Assembly (NCBI GenBank): GCA_029641185.1
Contig: JAPWGK010000001.1
Coordinates: 818,501-882,500, forward strand
DNA length: 64,000 nucleotides
From: Pseudofabraea citricarpa
Lineage: Eukaryota > Ascomycota > Leotiomycetes > Helotiales > Dermateaceae
Direction: 5' to 3'
Shown: positions 23,501-34,823 of the stretch, piece after piece
Numbering within the stretch: position 1 is the first letter of the stretch
Layout of the letters: every line of letters starts with the position of its first letter
Position numbers and translations under genes: made by a program
The notes under the pieces: generated by a model
What the model saw: only the letters and a program-made list of their open reading frames with translations
Database searches by the model: none
Told to the model about the DNA's origin: nothing

Positions 23501-26500
23501 AATTTCTTCGAGACGCATTTCCGATAGGAGGCATCTCAGGAGCAGTTTCTATTCTCATCAGTACCTAAACATGTAATATTTATTTGGTCCAACAAACCTT
23601 TTCCTGGCTGTGAAGTATTTTGGCCAGTCTTTACCGCCTTGGAATCCCAAAGAATACATGGAAGCTCAAATCCCACATGGAAATAAAAGTCTCGAAAGAT
23701 TTCTTCTTCAAATAGCTGGGCTTCTTTGCTTGAGTCATCAATTTGGCCGGGGAAGATGCCATTAGGCAAAGAACTCAAAAATAGAGCTTCTTCGGCTCGG
23801 TTTCTTGTTTCTCCGGAGCTGAACCTTTGGGAAATACTGTAATCGTTCCTGCCCATCGTGATCGCGAGGCCATACCGAAGAGGGTTCTTCCAGAGCATTT
23901 CTTGATTCTCTTCTTGATATCTTTGTTCCTCGGCTGTGTTTTCCCACACTCCTGGAGCAGGATCAAAGAATTTGCCCTCGTACCCATACATCAAAACCGT
24001 GTCGCGAGAATGAAACAAAAACCTCGATTCTCGAGCTGATCTGGTAACTGAAAAAACTCTCTTCTTTGATATGTCATTTTCTGTCGTGAATCTTTTGAGT
24101 ATTTGCCGTTGAACTTCTGCAGGAGTGTAAGTTTTTCGTAAATCTATATCAGCTTGTTCTACGCCCCAAAGTTGCGCTTTCAAATTGGAAGAGTTCCAAA
24201 GTTCATCAATACACTTCAGAGCTCTCCAAATCCATATATGGTCATCCAGCCGGTAAAATCCAATGTTGGTATCTAGAATCTTGGGTTAGTCATCACGAAG
24301 TCAAATTACCATGAAACCTAAAGAAATAGCCTCCCAGAAAAAAAACTGTAAAACTGTAAAGACGCTACTAGCTGTATTACTTGAGACCCCCAAGCACCAG
24401 TAGTAACTGATATTCTTCACGAATGGAAAATTGTCAAGCAGTATCATATCAAAACATCATTCCATAGCCCCCGGAGATAGCAGGAGATTCCAAATCTGGT
24501 GATTCGTATGAGGACTCACTAAGATGCCATTATCTCCTTATCGAATGAGCAGTCTCAAACACCCCTATTTGCAATAGTAGGCTTGTTTGGTTGCCAATAA
24601 CGTGGGCATCACATTGGACTTCCAAATAACCACTTTGAAGACTTCCTCAAATGCAGTGCGTGACCCTTGTACAGAATCGGGTTTGCGTCAACAGTTAAGA
24701 ATTCTTGTTATAAATAAGAGGTGCAAATCTTAACACTTCAGTGCGCTACTAAAATGAAATCTAACATTCTCTCGCTGCTTACCTGCCGAGTGCCTCCAGG
24801 CAGCTACTCTGGTCTTTCCAGACTTGTTAAACGTTTTGATCCAAGCCTGAACATGAGACTGAATCAATTCTCTGATATTGATGGGTTTACCTTGGAATTC
24901 AGATAAACGTTTCGAAAATTCGTAAGCCTTGATAATTTGGAATGGCGTGTTCACAGGTGTGTTGGCAGGCAAGTAAGTTCCTGATGCAATGCAATCGCCG
25001 GTGACCCAGTAATTAATATCGAAACGGCCCTTTTTGGTTTTTGCTATCTTGAAAACCCAGTCAAGGTGGCACTTGCAAGTATTGATTATCCTTTCCTTGA
25101 GAAGTTTCTCGCCTGTGTCTACAACCTCTCGCGTGTTCAAATAGTCTAAAGCCGACAAAAGAAGTTGGAATGCGAAGCTGCATGCAGTCAGAATTGTTTA
25201 CTATAGAGAAATCTCCCAAACATACAAGCTTCCAGATATGCTCACACGATGACCGGAGATATCACCACATGTCAAAGCTATCGAAGTAGCAGCTGCAGGC
25301 GATGTTGATTCTGGTTTCTCGTCCCAGATAAGGCCTAGACCTATAAAGCAAGATGTTGACATCAGTAATGGTAGCTTATAGGGTTCTAATTGTCGACGGG
25401 CACAACTCTAAGAGAGATAAGACGGGTTGGTAGACCACATGAGATATCACAGAATAAGAGCAAAAAACTGTGATCTGAGATCCACATACCAACAGGAATA
25501 GTACACACAGACAAAATGTGCTCCAAATTACGACGCATCATGAAGTCAATTCGCGCATCTTTAGAGAAGAGATTCTTTTTTGCTGCCCAAGGGGGCTGAC
25601 TGGAAAGTAGTCTGTCCACATCGACATCAAATGCAGATACTACAAGAGACTTCCAAGACTTTGCTGGTGAAGCTGGCATGAGGATCAATTTGAAGGCAGC
25701 TATAAGCTCCGTGGATTTCTTGGCTGGGACTTTGAGTACAACCTCATCTTTCGTGCCATTTTCAAATTTCTTTGATACTCCGTCAATAAAGATCGCCATT
25801 ATAGCTCCAACTGCTTCCAGACGATGGGGTTGAGGTTTGTTGGGCTCTCCTGAGTTATCTAAGTCTTCATTATGAGCAGGTTTGGCCACTTCAGGATTTT
25901 GTCCTTCATTCATAGACCTTCGTCTAGGATCCTCTTCGCTCTCAGCCTCCGCGAACTCTGTGGACCAGTGTTCATCGAAATCGGGTTTCTTGTGTGATAA
26001 AATCATGCCGTAATTGTTGGGTGATGTACTCATTGAGTACGTTTCTGGTACGAATCCAGTATCATTGAATAAATGTCCCGAATCTTCGTAATCAAGTTCC
26101 CGTACCAATGATTCAGAAATAAAAACCAAATCAAGATCATGATCACTGTCATTAGATACAACATACTGTTGCATAACAAACCCTTCTTGCGCGATCAACT
26201 GCACAGTTATGCTAACATTCTTGGCTTGTGTATCTTCTTGTTTTTCTTCTTCTTCCTTGGGGGGCTCGGGTTGCGGCTGATCTTCTTTGTCTCCGTCACC
26301 CAACTCGCTTTCTTTATTCAAAATTTTGTAGCTTATCCGTGGCCAGCGGTCGTGCACGAACTCCAGCTTGGTTTTTTCTGGTGCACCGTATCTATCATGC
26401 AATTGCAATCCAAACCCACGCGTACGCCCCACTGATATATCTTGAAGTTGTCCCGCTCTGCCAATAACTAAATAAGGCTCGAACAAACTGGCATGCTCCA

Positions 26501-26874
26501 AAGTAAATAAGCCTGATCTACCTGGTCCTAAATACCTAGTGATTTGTACTAGCTCCCCATATGCATTTACAGTGGCTGTTGTGCCTGAATCGCCGAATGA
26601 AGAATATGATTTCGCATTTGGATCGGTCGGAGATGTGATTAATTCAGCATCAGTCGGTCTGTAAGGCCGGATGAGAGGGGTTATAGGGGGTCCTGAAGAT
26701 TCCATTAGCAGATTTCTCCTCGCGATGAACATAAGACCTACTGGTGATCCAGTCCTGAAATTTCGGGTCATCCTCCTCAGGAATCTCCTGAGCAACATAA
26801 GCCGGTTCAAAAGGCGGTTGCTTGGGGCCTTCGAATGTTGCTACCGAGTCTGACGAAGAGCGTCTCGATGCCAT
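20537..26874 (-). CDS. 1747-residue protein with C-terminal CorA-like membrane domain
   Basis: Ten exons: 26874-26742, 26692-25490, 25340-25226, 25177-24783, 24272-23598, 23548-23483, 23433-23371, 23317-22368, 22230-20934, 20883-20537. Every junction keeps frame (5244 bases). The C-terminal third is a fungal CorA-like domain: RFVGDFFDRY, WTCHFIEYNP, a long helical region, then two close helices at about 1398-1417 (VTVVFLPLGFAVSIF) and 1426-1446, with two further hydrophobic helices near 1508-1529 and 1600. The classic GMN ion-selectivity motif is absent (FSMADE instead). The N-terminal 1100 residues are soluble; SFGDSGTTATVNAYGELVQI and FYRLDDHIWIWRALK faintly recall six-hairpin glycosidase-like proteins, a weak guess. 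The weakest junctions are the 510-bp intron 24273-24782 and the donor at 23370 (GTCAAC); if intron 4 is wrong, this is two genes. Confidence 0.7.
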
Positions 26875-28140
26875 TTTGATCTGGACTCCGATGGCAGGCG
26901 ATGCGCACCATACGCCTCAATATGTCAAATGCTCAGTCCCATGTTTTCGATGCGATGAGCGCAATGTCGACGACCGCAATTGCATCCAGGCGAACAAAAG
27001 CTCTGCGAAGATGATGAGCGGGCCTCCCATTATATGGCCCCCATCACCTACTGCAGTCGGCGGACCGCTTTGGGTGGAGGGCTTACACTCTTCGTGCATA
27101 TGTTATTGAGGATGTTGCTGGGGAGCCCTGACTGCTGACACTGGTGGAGGTAGAAAGTGGACAAGATTAGAGTCAACCTCGTAGATATGGGCGAATTAGG
27201 GCCGCTAACTTTCGAGGAACACCCCGCTAAATGAACGGGAGGACCCTAATGCAGCCTCCATCTCACGCTAAAATGGCGCCACTAGCAATTCATTTGGTAC
27301 AGCATGGGGATAGTCATTTTTTAAAGTCAACTTTTCGCAAACAATTGAACTCGATTCGCTGAACAGATTTAATGTCAGAAATTGGTTTTTTGCCTTTATC
27401 CAAGCTTCTTCTGATTTGTATATGGAGAAGCAGCCACCAATAATTGTAAAATGTATGGCCCCCAAATTATCACCACCCTGTTAAACTAATAGAATAAGCA
27501 GCAGGGGGGGGGGGGGAAACAAGGCAACGACAATTCATCTTGAATGCAACGTGACTTTTAATATTTCCACATGAGTGGTGCATTCCTATACTGGATAATT
27601 ATTAAACTCGGACCATGACGAGAAAGTTGTTACTAAAACTATTCTACTTCTATTGCTTACCAAAAGTTTCTGCGTACTAATCTCCTCTGATATTCAGAAT
27701 TCAAAAGGAAATTGTGTTAATACTTGCCAGTCAAGTCGCCTGGATATAAAAATTAGACCATGATGTATTATATTTTAGCTTGAAGGTTGCTTGGTCGCTA
27801 AAGCTTGAGAGAATATAGAGCTGAAATGTCAGGTGCAAGCGAGAGAGTACCATTGAGAGTATAAAGAATATAAGCTCTACAGGAAATAGCATGTTCTAGA
27901 GAATCCAGTGTTTGCCAGTGCACGGCAGATACAAATAAGCTACGGATCCATATATTCAAGCAAGACAGCCCCAACACACAAAGAGGAATACAGCGATACA
28001 ATAAGAAGGTGAAACCGATGCCTTGAGATCACAATAAAGGTGTCAAACCCCACACAACTGCCGATAGTTACGAACCGATAACAATGTATCACCCCATTTT
28101 GGAGCGGGCCAAGCTAAATCACAACAACTCAATCCAGTTC
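26875..28140. other. Intergenic
   Basis: No gene recognised. It holds the promoter of the CorA-like gene (minus strand) and a G13 run at 27504-27516. About 27200-27800 is AT-rich with no coding signal. Confidence 0.4.
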
Positions 28141-28587
28141 TCACTTCCTTACTCCAATACCAAGTATAAAAGCAGCTCTCAAAGCCGCGCCCAGCACGAG
28201 TGTTCCATTGTTAACCCAATCCTCAGGTCGATAGTTCAGCACGCCCAAAAAGGCAGCAGGATCCGCTGTATACACAGCCCAGATATGACCAATATCGCTG
28301 ACGAGAATACCACCGAGGACCGTTCGCCAGATATTAAGGTTCTTGGTTTGTAGGAGGACCAGAGACTCAGCGAAAGCGAGTAGAACGTAAAGCGCGGCGA
28401 TGTTGGTCAAGAGCAAGGTCGTGAGGGGGCTGGGTGCCCCACTGGTATACGGTAAAAAGGAGGGAGGTGTTGTGGTTTTCAGAAAGGTGTTGGGCTGGGT
28501 GAGGATCAGATAACTACCGCCCACGGCGCAGACGGGCTCCCAGTAGAGGAAGTAAAGTCGGTAGATGAGGGAAATCCGTGGTGCCAT
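28141..28587 (-). CDS. DUF7704-like four-helix membrane protein
   Basis: One exon, 148 residues, starting at MAPRISLIYRLYFLYWEPV. Four hydrophobic segments are visible: about 8-25, 53-75 (LLLTNIAALYVLLAFAESL), 83-102 and 125-145. The pattern YRLYFLYWEPV ... LANxYxLxAxxE-like ... WRTVLxGxLVxDxGHxxxVY matches the fungal DUF7704 family of small membrane proteins of unknown function. An upstream in-frame extension to 28860 exists but is not family-like, so the ATG at 28585-28587 is chosen. Confidence 0.8.
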   Translation of the reverse strand: MAPRISLIYRLYFLYWEPVCAVGGSYLILTQPNTFLKTTTPPSFLPYTSGAPSPLTTLLLTNIAALYVLLAFAESLVLLQTKNLNIWRTVLGGILVSDIGHIWAVYTADPAAFLGVLNYRPEDWVNNGTLVLGAALRAAFILGIGVRK

Positions 28588-29516
28588 TTCGATGAAATGC
28601 TCGATTGATTTGTAGATACTAGTAAGTTGTTTTACCTTGTGATGAAAATGGAAGGAATACAGAAAGGAAAAGTTAAATGAGACAGGAGCTTTGCTCTTTG
28701 TATCCGCAGTTTGTGAGTTTGCACGGACATGATGGAAAGTATATTCGTTCGGTGAAAGGATCTTCCGGTCAGCACGACCACCCTTTAGTATCACACCGTG
28801 TTTGCTGTAACAAGAACACTCATATTTAGAAGATGATAAATACCACATGAGGCTCTTCATTTCTCACGCAAATTTTATGGTCTTTGGTGATATTGCTCAA
28901 GTCTGACGAGCCAGCTTCTAGGGGGAAATTTGGTCAGTAACTCTCGGACGCGTTATCATCTCTTCCAATTGCTCCAAACATATCGTGCTAAAGATACCTG
29001 TCAGCGTGTGTATAAAAGCATAGGCGCATTATGATGATCAGATTGGTAATTGATGGTTTATTTATTATATCCTTCCTTGCCCTTCATACCACAATCAGAT
29101 TACATCCTTACTACCTGGTATTGATCGGACTACATACAAAGTTTACAGGGCTGGGAGTTAGCGAGGATACAACTCCAGGTCTGCAGTTTGTGGGCGCGAT
29201 TATTGACATGTTTTGGGTAAGCGAGGACAACAATAAGTTCGATTCAACGGAAATGTTACTGATCTTGAGTGGCAGTGAATACGCTCCGTCTACTGCCACT
29301 CATTGATACCGATTGGAGCGACGTTGGATTATGATTGCAACACGACTCACAATTAAAATCACATTAAAGACCAGATGTATATGCAACAGTTGTATTGCTA
29401 TGGTATTATTGGGTATTGTCACCAATTCCAATGAGCCCGGGCGAAGACATTCAACCTGAAGCTTCCATTACGCCAGCCTGCTTCCCGATCCCTTATGAAT
29501 ACATGATATGAGCAAT
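28588..29516. other. Intergenic
   Basis: No gene recognised; a 91-codon plus-strand frame at 29031-29306 has no family resemblance. Contains the promoter of the DUF7704 gene and the 3' side of grg-1. Confidence 0.4.
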
Positions 29517-29840
29517 TTAGTGCTTGGCAGCCTCTGCAGAGATATTAGTAGCTGATCAGATAATTTAGGTGTCTGAAAACGTACCCTTGTGAACATCAGC
29601 CTTGGTGTTGTGGGAGGTCTCGTCCTTCTTGTCGACAACAGCGTCCTTGGCAGCGGTGGCTCTGGAGCTCAAGGTTGCGTCACCGTCCTTTGCGACTTGC
29701 TTGTTGGCCTCCTTGGATGCCTCGGCACCAGTGCCCTGAACGGACTCAGCGACATAGTTGGCGGCGTTCTACAGATTGTTAATACTGAGCTCGATAGCTA
29801 GCGAGTGGCTGGATGCTATGCATACCTTGATGGTCTCCAT
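29517..29840 (-). CDS. grg-1: Glucose-repressible/clock-controlled protein GRG-1 (CCG-1)
   Basis: Exons 29840-29826, 29768-29585 and 29533-29517 give 71 residues, the same length as Neurospora GRG-1/CCG-1. The start METIKNAANYV and the later blocks EASKEANKQVAKD, RATAAKDAVVDK and HNTKADVHKE follow the family closely. The introns are 57 bp (phase 0, after codon 5) and 51 bp (phase 1). Known from the family: a tiny hydrophilic, LEA-like cytosolic protein of unknown mechanism, among the most abundant transcripts in starvation, stress and conidiation, repressed by glucose and clock-controlled in Neurospora. STRE-like motifs lie just upstream. The first exon is only 15 bases, easy for gene finders to miss. 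Confidence 0.93.
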
Positions 29841-32169
29841 TTTGAAAGTTGGTTGGTTTGTTTGGTTTGAAGAGTGTGTTTGATTGATTGAGTAGATGAG
29901 AGATGATGAGGGGAAGCAGTAGGTAGGCAGGCAGAGGGGTTTAAATACTCTATCACCCCTCCTTTCCAGATAGCAAAAGACCGCAGACTAACCACATGTA
30001 CACAAGCACATGATGCTGCTCGCCCTGCAGGCTGGATGCTGTACGTCATAAACCATCCACCTTCGAGCCACATGAAAGGCCCAAACGGAGACTGGGTCGC
30101 CTTCACATTCCCCTTGATGATGTTCGCAACATCATATCAGCTGCTGGCTTTGTTGATATGACGTCTGTCAAATAACGATGGTTCGAGACTAAGCGATCAA
30201 ATGGATTGAGTTGCCGCCCAAGCGACGCCAATCAGACCCTGTCCCTGACACCCCGCTGACGTTATGAACCAAGCTCCCCCACCAGCAGAGGGCCAGCCTC
30301 TGCAAAAGATCCTGTACTACGTTAAGATGGGAAAGGCGTCATCGCATTCTTGGAAATCGCGTTCAGGCAGAAAAGCAAGATGGTAAGATGGGCTCCGCGC
30401 ACCGCCACACCAGGGATCTATTCCTACTGTACAGCATGGTGGGGCAGCTCGGGCGTCAAGATTCGAGCTTGCTTGCGTATGACGGAATTCGCTGGCACAG
30501 TTTGCCCCTCCTTCTTGTTCCAGCTTCATATCCTAGCCGGAATTGAGTCAATCACCTCCTTTGGAATCTCCTCCTTGAGCTGCCCCTCCAACCCGTGGCG
30601 TTGACGCGTTCTAGATTATGGATAAGCATGGAGCATCCCGCTGCTTTCCGAGATCACCAGCTCTGAAATGGGGAGAGCTCGAGCTCTAACAAATCACACC
30701 CTCATATCTCTCAATCTGCGGGAGCTGTTTGGTCCGAGGCTATTGTGCTTTACGGCCTATTGAAAGGTTGCTCACGGTCGAAGCAGAGACGCCCCGTGCC
30801 TATGCCAATGGCCTAGCTTCTCATGCAATAAGCAATATTCAGAGTTTGCCTTTGCATTTGCTCCACTGTGATAGCGACACGATAGCCAGCTCCATGGATC
30901 ACTCCTCAAGCTACTTTACCCGAGAGGGGCTTCTCAACATGGCAAACAATCACGTGTAGCAAAAAAATAGCTGAGAGAAGCGGGCCTCGGATTTCGATGG
31001 CTCAGGAGCTTGCAATAGCCTGTCAATGGTTTGCATACAGTATTACCGTGTTGCCTCGGCTTGGAATGGCTCAGGAATGATGGGCTAAAAGTAGAAACAT
31101 GTGAGCTTCCCACAGCACTTGCAAGATGCAACCAGCTGCAAGGCTTCGGTCCGGCGAGGTATCTTATATTGCTGCTGTGAGTAAATCATTGATATATCCA
31201 CCAAAGATGCAACCACAGACATGACCAAAGTGAACATCAGGTCACTTATCATGTCTCTCGGCGTTTTTGTCGAGTCACGCGCAAACCAATAAATCTATCA
31301 TATTTGCTGTTATCCTTCCGGCATGGGTGGGGGTCAATTGAACCACCTCGCGTTTCCACGGCAGTTGACATAAATTGACATGAAATATATGGTAAGTACT
31401 GTCGGTTTCTTGTTCTTAGATTGTATTATGTGACCTTAAACATTTCGAACGAGTCGCCGTGTCCTTGAGAACTATTTGGCTTGATTAAGTCTTGTGTAAT
31501 GTGCATATGTATCCTCCGACTTGTATAATTGAATGAATTACCTATACTGATAAAATAATGGTGATAAAATAATGGGCTGAAAGTTTTGTAAAGTCTTATT
31601 GCAACGGAGTAAAAACGTAGCGATGTACTTGAATTGTACTTGCTGGAAAATATGAATTGACAAATAATATGAAGAGCCATACCAGCTAGGGGAATAATTG
31701 AGATCAATATAGAAACTATTAAGGAAATCCAGTGCGAGATCACGATTGACATCAGGTGGAGGGGAGGAGGATCCTTTGCCAAATCGGAGACGGATAATTT
31801 CTGAAAGGAAAAGAAATACAAAGTCTACAAATCAAATGTTCTATTTCAGTGGTAAGTAAAATATCAATCTTCTTAACTTTCAAATTCTCTAACCTGAATC
31901 CTGGTTTCGAATCATCTCAGTTAGTGAGGTACGGTAGCTTAACTCTAAGCTCATGCATTGTTCGATCGCCACACGTTCGCTAAGACTGAAAGTTCGAAAT
32001 CTCGCTTGCAAAAATATCAGAGTCTACTCTCTCGCTACGGCCCTGCTAGAGCGCTGATGTATTGCAAAAAAAAAAAAAAAAAAAAAAACCTGCAAAATGA
32101 CAAGAAAACCCATTTTCATGGCCTGAAGGGTTAATCAATGATAGATGAATAAAACTTCAAAAAAGACAT
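29841..32169. other. Intergenic, 2.3 kb
   Basis: Beyond the grg-1 promoter no gene is recognised. The stretch turns AT-rich after 31400, and an A23 run lies at 32066-32088. Tracts such as CACATGTACACAAGCACATG (29994 on) have imperfect palindromes. Confidence 0.4.
29905..29962 (-). promoter_or_regulatory. grg-1 promoter with three STRE-like motifs
   Basis: AGGGG at 29909-29913 and 29935-29939 and CCCCT at 29956-29960 match the core stress-response element; a TATTTAAA-like box lies at 29940-29948 on the minus strand, about 100 bp before the ATG. This suits stress and starvation induction. Confidence 0.5.
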
Positions 32170-32270
32170 TCCGAAACGGGGAATTGAACCCCGGTCTCCC
32201 GCGACCTGATAGACCCTTTATTGAAAGGACAATTGAGAGGCGGAAATGCTAGCCACTACACCATTTCGGA
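32170..32270 (-). tRNA. tRNA-Glu(CTC) with 30-nt intron
   Basis: The minus strand gives TCCGAAA paired with TTTCGGA (7-bp acceptor), D-arm sequence GTGTAGTGGCTAGCAT, anticodon stem TCCGC/GCGGG with loop CTCTCAC, and T-arm CGGGG-TTCAATT-CCCCG. Position 37 is followed by a 30-nt intron (32233-32204), the canonical site after base 37. Anticodon CTC reads GAG (Glu). The mature RNA is 71 nt before CCA addition. Confidence 0.93.
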
Positions 32271-33637
32271 TTTAGAAACCACTAATGAACAGTGTTTAGT
32301 AATTGATGTGTTGTGCTCGTTAATATAACTTATATATGCTAGCTATTATAAAGCGATTTTCAAATCCCGATTTCTCCTAGTTCTTAACTAATTTACTTTC
32401 AATTTTTTTTACTCAAAAGAAAACAGTTTCAACTATTGCATATTTCGCAAATTTTTACATTTCTCTTAACTGTTTCTTTTCTTTGAATTAAAAATAAAAG
32501 GTTTTACAATAAATTATAAATTCAAACCTTGGTTTCATTTGGGTAGTTGAAAGAAGAAGAAGCGCTCTATCAGAGATGACAGACTTATAGAGTAGCGTGG
32601 CTTAAGTTTCCTGCCTCATCTCACATATGACCACGTATTCTCGCCTGACAAAAAGTAGTCCCCAAACACCCCTCAAACACGAAGCTATTCCCAGATACTC
32701 TGCAATTCCTGCTCTCCTCGTCTTATCATTTCAGGCTCCTGTCTTCCCATGGAACACGAGCCGTATTCTCTTATTCATCTTCCCGTATCTTCCAAATCCT
32801 CAAATCATAGCTTCCTGCTATTGAATAGCTAACCCCTCCCCATACACGTATTTCCCACTAGTCCATCCAGCTGACGGCTATACATGCCTCCTTCGTCAAA
32901 CTGTCCTTCAGAAGCCCATACACTCGATGTTCCCTCAGAAATGTACCTGACACATGCAAAAGGTGCAGATGGAGTAGATAATGCAGATGATGTAAGTCAA
33001 GCAAAAGAAGATATAATCGAATACTGTTACCACCAGGGACCTCAGAGCCTATGCCTAGCCATGATCATCAGTGAGTGGGTAGAGAAGTGTATCTCATGGG
33101 ATGTAGTGTACCAACCGTCTGGGGTGATTGAAAGAAGGAAAGCTTCACTGTTAGAGAAGAAGGCCTCATATATAGTTGTGTGGTCTTAAGTCTTTTGCCT
33201 CGTCATACACCGCGAAGTGATGGATGCCAATAGAATCATTAGAATGGTCGAAAGAGCATCTTGAGCATGTCATTGAATAGAAGATGAGCTTTGCAGTAGC
33301 GTATATCAAGAAATCCTGCGAAGTAGGTGAGAAAAGAAAAGGCATCGAAGTACAAACTACCTACCTAGGCATGGGATGAGTCATCTTGTATGCAGTCGCC
33401 AAGTGTGTCATAATGTTATTTGAAGATCGCCGAGCTGTCGTCAATGTTTGCGTGTCGTCTTGAAATTCAGATTGCCATCTGTAGAAACTACGTTGAGTCG
33501 ATTAGATAGGAGCATATACCTTGAATAATGAATGTGGATTGACACAACCCACCCACCCACGAAACTCCCCTCTCTGCTTAGCTTATGGATCCAGGTATTT
33601 TGCCGTAGCCAGTCTAAGCAGGAGAAGGTTGCTTAGA
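32271..33637. other. Intergenic
   Basis: The first 300 bp are very AT-rich. A 101-codon plus-strand frame (32884-33189, start MPPSSNCPSEAH) is acidic at its N-terminus but matches nothing I know, and its downstream flank shows no structure; it is left as unproven. Confidence 0.35.
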
Positions 33638-34120
33638 TTAGACCACGTTTGAGTTCAACTCATGAGAGCTCGGAACCGAAGGCATCAGCCTGCCCCGAAG
33701 GAACAGATATTCCACCACGGCTGTTGCAGTTATTCGCCATAACCCCACAAAATCCCCTTGACCAACGTTCCTCGCTCGACGATATTCGATGTCACACAGG
33801 TTTAAACCAAAAATCCCCAGCTCCAGCATCACGCCTATAAAAACCAAAATCCCGGAGATGATGGCCCAGACGTGAAGTATAGCAATTGGATCTTCCGCCC
33901 ATTTCGACTTCTGGTATATGGCGAATAAGATTCGAGCCCCAGTAAAGGGTATAGCCAAAACGGTGCTAAAGCAGAGGAAAGCACAAGGGTAGGCCACAGA
34001 GATTCCAAGTCTGTGGAGGAGAAGGATTATGAAACGTTTGGTGGAGTGAGCCATTTGTGCTACTAGGGGTTCGCAAGGAAAAGAAGAGAAGAGGAAGAAT
34101 GGCGAGCGAAAATGCGACAT
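33638..34120 (-). CDS. Small membrane protein of unknown function
   Basis: One exon, 160 residues; an internal Met at 34054 would give 138. Hydrophobic segments lie at about residues 29-58 (LLLHRLGISVAYPCAFLCF and following) and 80-107 (LHVWAIISGILVFIGVMLEL), with a weaker one near 127-140. No family recognised. It sits 250 bp from another small membrane protein in the same orientation (34374-34823) with a similar order of helices and a charged loop before the last segment, so the two may be diverged duplicates. AT content of the flanks is high. Confidence 0.5.
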   Translation of the reverse strand: MSHFRSPFFLFSSFPCEPLVAQMAHSTKRFIILLLHRLGISVAYPCAFLCFSTVLAIPFTGARILFAIYQKSKWAEDPIAILHVWAIISGILVFIGVMLELGIFGLNLCDIEYRRARNVGQGDFVGLWRITATAVVEYLFLRGRLMPSVPSSHELNSNVV

Positions 34121-34373
34121 TTAAAGGTTCCAGAGGCAGCAAAGGGAACGAAGTTCAAGGAGGAAAGGAAAGAAGGAATACAGGGAACTAAAATGCGCGC
34201 CGACAGCCACTACTTGCTTATCAAAAGTCTAGGTTTGAAAATTATTTTCTTGCACTAACCTATAAATACTAAAGCATTGCCTCTATCATTCCATTTACTT
34301 CTAAGCAACCTCGCGCACAGAAATAGAGTCAAGGAAGACTATACGACGAATCTGTTAATGCTAGGGTAGAAGT

Positions 34374-34823
34374 CTAGACTTCGTAGTCCGGCCTGATTTG
34401 CTGAGAAAGCCTTTCGGCCTCCTTTATCGGTAGGCAAAGAAACAGAGCCCAAAGATATATATAACTCTCCATAGTCCAAATAACGAGTGTACACGCTGCT
34501 GGCCAAAGAGTTACCAACAGAAACTCGTACTTCTGATCCCCGCCATCCTTGCGCTTCCTGAATGCTTTCACCAGAAGCCACCCGGTATACTTGCATAGCT
34601 CCATGCTGATGCCAAGTAAGAAAAGGAGGAGCCACATCGGGAAAAGAAATTCGAAGAAGGTCCATTGACAGAAGAGTGGACTGGTATCTGTTATGACATA
34701 TTCCAGGAACTGCATGAAGAGGTATACCACGTCGAAGGCGACCGCAAAGATAGAGCTGCAACAGAAATAAACCACGACAATGCCGGCTAGAACTCGGATG
34801 GTATCGATGAATTTTGAGAACAT
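34374..34823 (-). CDS. Small membrane protein of unknown function
   Basis: One exon, 149 residues. Four hydrophobic stretches: about 9-38, 55-77 (FFEFLFPMWLLLFLLGISMEL), 100-115 (LLVTLWPAACTLVIW) and 117-131, with the basic loop KAFRKRKDGGDQKYE between the second and third. I do not recognise a family. It may be a diverged copy of the neighbour at 33638-34120. It borders decayed, AT-rich DNA, so it could belong to a young or fast-evolving membrane-protein group. Confidence 0.5.
   Translation of the reverse strand: MFSKFIDTIRVLAGIVVVYFCCSSIFAVAFDVVYLFMQFLEYVITDTSPLFCQWTFFEFLFPMWLLLFLLGISMELCKYTGWLLVKAFRKRKDGGDQKYEFLLVTLWPAACTLVIWTMESYIYLWALFLCLPIKEAERLSQQIRPDYEV

Noticed and set aside
24730..25158. 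Separate gene ending at 24730
   Set aside because: A GTAAGC donor at 24782 with an acceptor at 24273 restores the frame into family-like sequence (HSADTNIGFYRLDDH), so one gene is preferred, with reservation.
32066..32088. A23 run as evidence of a retrotransposed cDNA
   Set aside because: No coding remnant or target duplication next to it; a simple homopolymer is sufficient explanation.
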